This document shows positions 32,896-36,869 of a DNA stretch of 36,869 bases, one piece after another (the first letter of the stretch is position 1; each line of letters begins with the position of its first letter). The notes beneath the pieces were generated by a model that worked only from the letters and a program-made list of their open reading frames with translations, was not told the DNA's origin and did not search any database. This stretch comes from Actinomycetota bacterium (GTDB taxonomy: Bacteria > Actinomycetota > Thermoleophilia > Gaiellales > Gaiellaceae), in contig VAXU01000162.1 in assembly GCA_005885125.1 (NCBI GenBank), forward strand, positions 1-36,869. Direction: 5' to 3'. The position numbers and the translations under genes were made by a program.

Positions 32896-33483
32896 TCAGT
32901 CGTCCTGCAGGAACTCGTGCAGCTTGGCGATCAGCTTCTTCGCCTCCGGGGTCGGCGGGCTCCGCCGCAGCTTGCTATATCCGAGCGCTTGGCTCAGGCA
33001 GAGCTCGATTTCCGCCTCCCACGATCCGAACAATTGATTCGTGAACAGATGGACGTGTCGTTGCCAGTGGTACCTGCGCGGCTTCGTCAGTGCGCCCGCC
33101 CGGTCGAGCCTGATCAGCGTGAGTGTGAGCTCGCTGCTGTTCATCCAATCCTTTTGAATCTGCGGCCAGACGTCTTCGCCGTAGTGCTCGGCCTCGCCGA
33201 CGTACGTCTTTCCCCTCTCTCCGTGAGCGCCCTCGTACCAATCGCCGACGCGCCGCCCCGCCTCTTGCCCCTCCAGAAACGCGGCGAGAGTGCGGCGGTG
33301 CTCGTCGACTCGCTCGAGGTCTCGCCACCGGATTCGAAGGCGGAGCTCGGGTTCCCAGAAGAAGAACCACGTCTCGATGTGTTCCCCGAGCTGGTCGTGG
33401 ACGAGCCCATCGACCAACTCAACGAGCAAGGCCTCGTCGATGGGCGTCGCCGCAACGAGGTTCACTTCGGTCCAGACTTCCAT
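32896..33483 (-). CDS. Stand-alone SpaB_C-like (thiopeptide-type bacteriocin biosynthesis) domain protein
   Basis: This 195-residue protein starts at ATG 33483 (MEVWTEVNLVAATPIDEALL). Its pattern resembles the C-terminal domain of lantibiotic dehydratases (SpaB_C): an N-terminal strand, ETWFFFWEPELRLRIRWRD (compare wFFiRY.DP..HLRLR), then YVGEAEHYGEDVWPQIQKDWMNSSELTLTLI (compare YEPE..RYGG...DS), and RHVHLFTNQLFGSWEAEIELCLSQAL (compare HMHLNRLLG...E). That domain eliminates glutamate from modified peptides or acts in other ligations. No LanB N-terminal domain, precursor peptide or transporter is nearby, so the role here is unknown. It lies 8 bases after the M23 peptidase stop. Confidence 0.6.
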   Translation of the reverse strand: MEVWTEVNLVAATPIDEALLVELVDGLVHDQLGEHIETWFFFWEPELRLRIRWRDLERVDEHRRTLAAFLEGQEAGRRVGDWYEGAHGERGKTYVGEAEHYGEDVWPQIQKDWMNSSELTLTLIRLDRAGALTKPRRYHWQRHVHLFTNQLFGSWEAEIELCLSQALGYSKLRRSPPTPEAKKLIAKLHEFLQDD

Positions 33484-33491
33484 CGTCTGCG

Positions 33492-33974
33492 CTAGCCGGC
33501 GTACCCCAGCCCGAAGAGGGACATTGGGTCGATCGCGCGGCCGTGCTCGCGCAGCTCGAAATGCAGATGCGTGCCCATGCACAAGCCCGTGCAGCCTGCG
33601 ATTCCGACCGTGTCGCCGCGCGCCACGAGCGCACCGGGCCGAACGAGCGCCCGGGCGAGGTGCGCGTACAGCGTCGTCATCCCGCCGCCGATGTCGATGA
33701 CGACGACGAAGCCGTAGCCCTCATACCCCATGAGTGCGCCGGTCGCCGCAACGCGGCCGGATGCTGCAGCTCGCACGGCGAGGCCCTGCAGCGAGCCGAT
33801 GTCGATTCCCGGATGGAAGCCGCCGGCGCGCGGGCCGAACGGCGAGCTGACGATGCCGTCCGCGGGCCACAGGAAGCCGAGACCGGAACCGTCGGCGACG
33901 CGCGCCGAAGCCGCCGGCACGAGCGCCAAAGCCACGAAAAGTGCGCAGGTCGCGCGCCGCAGGACCGCCCCCAT
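33492..33974 (-). CDS. M23 family metallopeptidase
   Basis: This 160-residue secreted peptidase has a signal peptide (ATCALFVALALVPAASA) followed directly by the LytM catalytic domain. Zinc ligands are visible: His54 and Asp58 (FHPGIDIG), His105 in YAHL and His136/His138 in THLHFEL. Glycyl-glycine-type endopeptidases of this family cut peptidoglycan cross-links; the protein lacks a separate cell-wall-binding domain. Two cysteines (GCTGLC) may form a disulfide. The start ATG 33974 has no strong ribosome binding site. It sits between the Eis-like gene and the SpaB_C-like gene on the same strand, in an apparent operon. Confidence 0.9.
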   Translation of the reverse strand: MGAVLRRATCALFVALALVPAASARVADGSGLGFLWPADGIVSSPFGPRAGGFHPGIDIGSLQGLAVRAAASGRVAATGALMGYEGYGFVVVIDIGGGMTTLYAHLARALVRPGALVARGDTVGIAGCTGLCMGTHLHFELREHGRAIDPMSLFGLGYAG

Positions 33975-34008
33975 GGGGAGAGCAGCCTAGCTCAGGCGTC
34001 GGTCACCG

Positions 34009-35217
34009 TCAGAAAATCTCGGGACAGAAAGGCGGCCGCTCCGTCCTGAACAGCGCGCTGGCACGGGCAAGAGCGCCGGCGGTCCGTTCCGTCACCCGCT
34101 GTGCCCGCGCGAGCGCGTGGAAGTCGAAGGCGCCGAGGTAGGCCGACGCAAGATCGGCGACGTCGAGCTCGAGATCCGGCGCATCGTCCGTTCGCTCGAA
34201 CGACTCACCGACGCGGTAGCGACCGCTGTTCCACGGACACAGGGCATCGCCTACCTCGATCACGATCGTGTCGCCGGGCGCGTACGAGCGCACACGCAGC
34301 GCGGCCTCGACGTCGACGAGCCGCAGCCACAGGCCGTCGACGACGGTCAGATGCAAGCTCCGCATGTCCCTGACCATCAGCGGCAGCGGCGACCCCGGAT
34401 CGAAGAGATGCGACTCGACGCGCGCGACGAGGTCGATGCCGAAAAGGAAGCGCCAAACCTCGCGCGTGGCAGCCGCGGAGGTGCCGAACGCCTCGAGAAC
34501 CCGCAGCTGACTCTGCGGGATGCCGTTTTGCCACTCATTCTTCACGCGGTAGATCGCATAGCCCTCAGGCCGAGCGTCGTGCTCGTGCACGGCGAAGAAC
34601 TTCGGCCCGGCGCCGCGACGCCAGCGCTCGGGATCCGCAAGTTTGTTCTCGGTCCACCACTCGCGCGTCCGGGCGAACATGCCCGGCATCTCCTGTCGAA
34701 TCCGGTCGTAGAGTCCCGGCAGCACCTCGAGCGCCTCGTCGGCGTCGAGGAAGCGCACCGCGCCCGTCGCACCCGGATCGTCGCGGAGCGAGAATCGCGC
34801 CCGCTCGGCCCCCATCGCGAGGCTCGGCGCTGCGATTCCGTACCCGAAGCGGCCGTAGATCGCCGACTCCGAGGCGAACAGGATCGCGATTGGTTCACCG
34901 CGTTCGTGGAGGTCGTCGAACTGGTAGCGCATGAACTGCGTGAGGATTCCGCGACGACGGTGGCTCGGGAGGACACCGACCCACGTCACTCCGCCGGCTC
35001 GGACCTGTCCGCCTGGGACGGTCAGCTCGAACGGAAACGCGGCCGCCGTACCGATTGGACGCCCGTTGTCGTAGGCCGCAAGGAAGCGGTCCTCCGGCAT
35101 TGTCTTGCGATGCCGTTCGACGTCGTCCTCCTGCGGAGCGTCGCCGAACGAAGCCTCGCCCGCGCGCATCGCTGCCAAGAGCTCGTCCTGCGACGGACTT
35201 CGGATCTCGATCGCCAT
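34009..35217 (-). CDS. Eis-like GNAT acetyltransferase
   Basis: This protein is 402 residues from ATG 35217. It matches the Eis family, whose members acetylate amines such as aminoglycosides and lysines using acetyl-CoA. The acetyl-CoA-binding GNAT segment is TWVGVLPSHRRRGILTQFM (about 78-96). The catalytic Tyr126 sits in SAIYGRFGYGIA, and the chain ends in PFCPEIF; the C-terminal Phe carboxylate is the second catalytic group in Mycobacterium tuberculosis Eis, which is also 402 residues. A second GNAT half and a sterol-carrier-like C-terminal domain fill the rest. Physiological substrate unknown. The frame continues upstream into the helicase region in another frame; the start here is the first ATG after the helicase stop. 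Confidence 0.9.
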   Translation of the reverse strand: MAIEIRSPSQDELLAAMRAGEASFGDAPQEDDVERHRKTMPEDRFLAAYDNGRPIGTAAAFPFELTVPGGQVRAGGVTWVGVLPSHRRRGILTQFMRYQFDDLHERGEPIAILFASESAIYGRFGYGIAAPSLAMGAERARFSLRDDPGATGAVRFLDADEALEVLPGLYDRIRQEMPGMFARTREWWTENKLADPERWRRGAGPKFFAVHEHDARPEGYAIYRVKNEWQNGIPQSQLRVLEAFGTSAAATREVWRFLFGIDLVARVESHLFDPGSPLPLMVRDMRSLHLTVVDGLWLRLVDVEAALRVRSYAPGDTIVIEVGDALCPWNSGRYRVGESFERTDDAPDLELDVADLASAYLGAFDFHALARAQRVTERTAGALARASALFRTERPPFCPEIF

Positions 35218-35234
35218 GCCTGCCGGAACCGAGC

Positions 35235-36869
35235 CTACCGGCCGAGCTTTTCCAGCGGAGCGTAATCCAGCATCAGCCGCCGTTCGCTTCCATCCTCGAA
35301 ACGGACGGTGATGACGCCGCCGGGCTCGATCTGGGTCACGACGCCCTCGCCGAGCGTGCCGTGGCGTACGGAGTCGCCGGTCGACAGCGTGGGCACGTTC
35401 TCGCGGGGCGCCACTTCCTGCGCGCCGTACTGCGACCACGAGGCGGGACGCAGGCGGTCGCGTTCGACCTGGCCCGGCAGCTCGTCGAGAAATCGTGACG
35501 GGAGGTTGTAGCCGCGCGCTCCCCACAGCGAGCGCGACGACGCGTGGGTCAACGTGAGGAGCTCCTTCGCACGCGTCATGCCGACGTAACAGAGGCGCCG
35601 CTCTTCCTCGACTCCTTGCTCCTCGATCGAGCGCGCGTGCGGAAAGATCCCCTCCTCCATCCCGATCAGATACACGGCGCGGAACTCGAGCCCCTTCGCG
35701 TTGTGCAGCGTCATCATCGTTACGAGGCTCTCCTCGCCGCGAATCGCGTCCTGGTCGGAGTAGAGCGAGATCTCCTGGAGAAAGTGCGACAGCGACGGTT
35801 CCTCTGCCGTTTCCTGGTACTCGCGAGCGACGCCGACGAGCTCCTGCAGGTTCTCGATCCGCCCCTGCGCCTCGATCGTGCGCTCGGCTTCCAGCGCCTC
35901 GAGATACCCGCTCTGTTCGAGAACCCGCTGCACGAGCTCGGCGACCGGTAACTCGAGCGCGCCCGACTGCAGGGACTGGAGCAGCGTGCGAAATCCCTGC
36001 ACCGCACGTAATGGCGCAGCGCCGACGCCCGCCTCGTCTGGAAACTCCGTCGCCTCCCAGAGCGAGCGTCCCTGGGCGTCCGCCCACGACTGCAGACGGG
36101 CGAGCGACGTGTCGCCGATGCCTCGACGCGGCCGATTTGCGATCCGCGTCAGCGACACCGCGTCGTAGGGATTGTCGATCGCCTGCAGGTACGCGATTAC
36201 GTCCTTGATCTCGGCGCGCTCGTAGAAGCGGGGACCGCCGATCACCTGATACGCGACGCCCTGTCGGACGAGGACGTCCTCCAGCACACGCGACTGGGCG
36301 TTCGTCCGATAGAAGATCGCGATCTCGTCGCCGCCGAAGCCTTGCTCCACGAGGCCGGCGATGCCGGCAGCGACGAAGCGAGCCTCTGCGCGCTCGTCCT
36401 CGACTTCGACGACGTGTACGGGCTCGCCGTCGCCGAGCTCCGAGAAGAGGTCTTTCGGCTTGCGCTCGCGGTTGTTCGAGATCACGGAGTTCGCCGCGCC
36501 GAGGATCGAATTCGTCGAGCGGTAGTTCTGCTCCAGCGCGACCGTGCGTGTCCCAGGGAAGTCGCGCTCGAAGTCGAGGATGTTGTTGATGTCCGCCCCG
36601 CGGAACGCGAAAATCGACTGGTCCGGATCGCCGACGGCGCAAAGGTTCCTGTGTTTTCCGGCCAGGAGCTGCAGCAACCGGTACTGCGCGTGGTTGGTGT
36701 CCTGGTACTCGTCGACGAGGATGTAGCGGAACGCGTTCGCCCACTTCTCGCGTGCTTCGGGAAAGCGCTCGAGCACGTCGTCCGTCAGCATGAGCAGGTC
36801 GTCGAAGTCGACCGCGTTCGACTGGAACAAGCGCTTTTGGTAGAGCGTGTACACGTCGGCAACGGTCTG
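35235..36869 (-). CDS. UvrD/PcrA-type ATP-dependent DNA helicase, 5' end outside window
   Basis: The C-terminal 544 residues are visible; the N-terminus, including the Walker A motif, lies beyond the right edge. Superfamily 1 helicase motifs present: ILVDEYQDTN (motif II), AVGDPDQSIFAFRGA (motif III), LEQNYRST (motif IV), VTMMTLHNAKGLEFRAVYL (motif V) and EERRLCYVGMTRAKE (motif VI). The C-terminal Tudor-like domain of PcrA proteins (GTLGEGVVTQIEPGGVITVRFEDGSERRLMLDYAPLEKL) is complete. This type unwinds DNA in repair and transcription-coupled repair, binding RNA polymerase through the Tudor domain. The stop lies 17 bases before the Eis-like gene, which may be co-transcribed. Confidence 0.93.
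   Translation of the reverse strand, partial: QTVADVYTLYQKRLFQSNAVDFDDLLMLTDDVLERFPEAREKWANAFRYILVDEYQDTNHAQYRLLQLLAGKHRNLCAVGDPDQSIFAFRGADINNILDFERDFPGTRTVALEQNYRSTNSILGAANSVISNNRERKPKDLFSELGDGEPVHVVEVEDERAEARFVAAGIAGLVEQGFGGDEIAIFYRTNAQSRVLEDVLVRQGVAYQVIGGPRFYERAEIKDVIAYLQAIDNPYDAVSLTRIANRPRRGIGDTSLARLQSWADAQGRSLWEATEFPDEAGVGAAPLRAVQGFRTLLQSLQSGALELPVAELVQRVLEQSGYLEALEAERTIEAQGRIENLQELVGVAREYQETAEEPSLSHFLQEISLYSDQDAIRGEESLVTMMTLHNAKGLEFRAVYLIGMEEGIFPHARSIEEQGVEEERRLCYVGMTRAKELLTLTHASSRSLWGARGYNLPSRFLDELPGQVERDRLRPASWSQYGAQEVAPRENVPTLSTGDSVRHGTLGEGVVTQIEPGGVITVRFEDGSERRLMLDYAPLEKLGR

Noticed and set aside
35218-36744. Long upstream extension of the Eis-like frame into the helicase gene
   Set aside because: That part is Arg-rich out-of-frame translation of the helicase; the acetyltransferase begins at ATG 35217.

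Overview
The window looks like chromosome from a high-GC actinobacterium. The gene order (thrS, infC-rpmI-rplT, an RNA methyltransferase and pheST), an LPFTG-anchored protein, an Eis-type acetyltransferase and frequent GTG/TTG starts all fit. A deep-branching class such as Thermoleophilia is a guess from style, not a proven placement.

Positions 1-11213 are mostly housekeeping. Two related secreted, Asn/Gly-rich proteins lie at the left edge; one is complete and ends in an LPFTG cell-wall signal. Next come pheT and pheS, overlapping by one base, with a SAM methyltransferase and lemA on the opposite strand. Then follows the translation block thrS, infC, rpmI, rplT, DUF2332, TrmH/SpoU, all on the minus strand. 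Between thrS and infC is a compact folded RNA ending in an intrinsic terminator, a candidate autoregulatory leader.

Positions 11241-20092 hold an MFS transporter, a YjbR-like protein, a CBS-domain protein whose natural start is cut off by one extra base, a histone-H1-like Lys/Arg repeat protein, and two large secreted subtilisin-family proteases. The proteases share domain layout, Shine-Dalgarno sequence and promoter architecture.

Positions 20258-25307 hold a Gfo/Idh/MocA oxidoreductase coupled to a family 2 glycosyltransferase, an RmlC-like cupin that overlaps the glycosyltransferase tail to tail, an acyl-CoA synthetase, a small secreted protein and a DUF3237 protein.

Positions 25467-32828 are the most unusual part. 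An intact tRNA-Val(GAC) gene lies at the right end, and exact 43-base copies of its 3' half occur at 25467 and 30007 in the same orientation. They split the region into two segments that resemble tandem tRNA-targeted insertions, although no integrase gene is visible. The left segment carries two small membrane proteins, hpnH (hopanoid side-chain synthesis), a moaA with an apparent internal deletion, and an ArsR-type HTH joined in frame to a seven-iron ferredoxin. The right segment carries two small secreted proteins and much apparently non-coding DNA, including repeated GTTAGCACC-type motifs.

Positions 32896-36869 return to ordinary chromosome on the minus strand: a UvrD/PcrA helicase (cut by the window edge), an Eis-like acetyltransferase, an M23 peptidase and a stand-alone protein resembling the SpaB_C domain of lantibiotic dehydratases.
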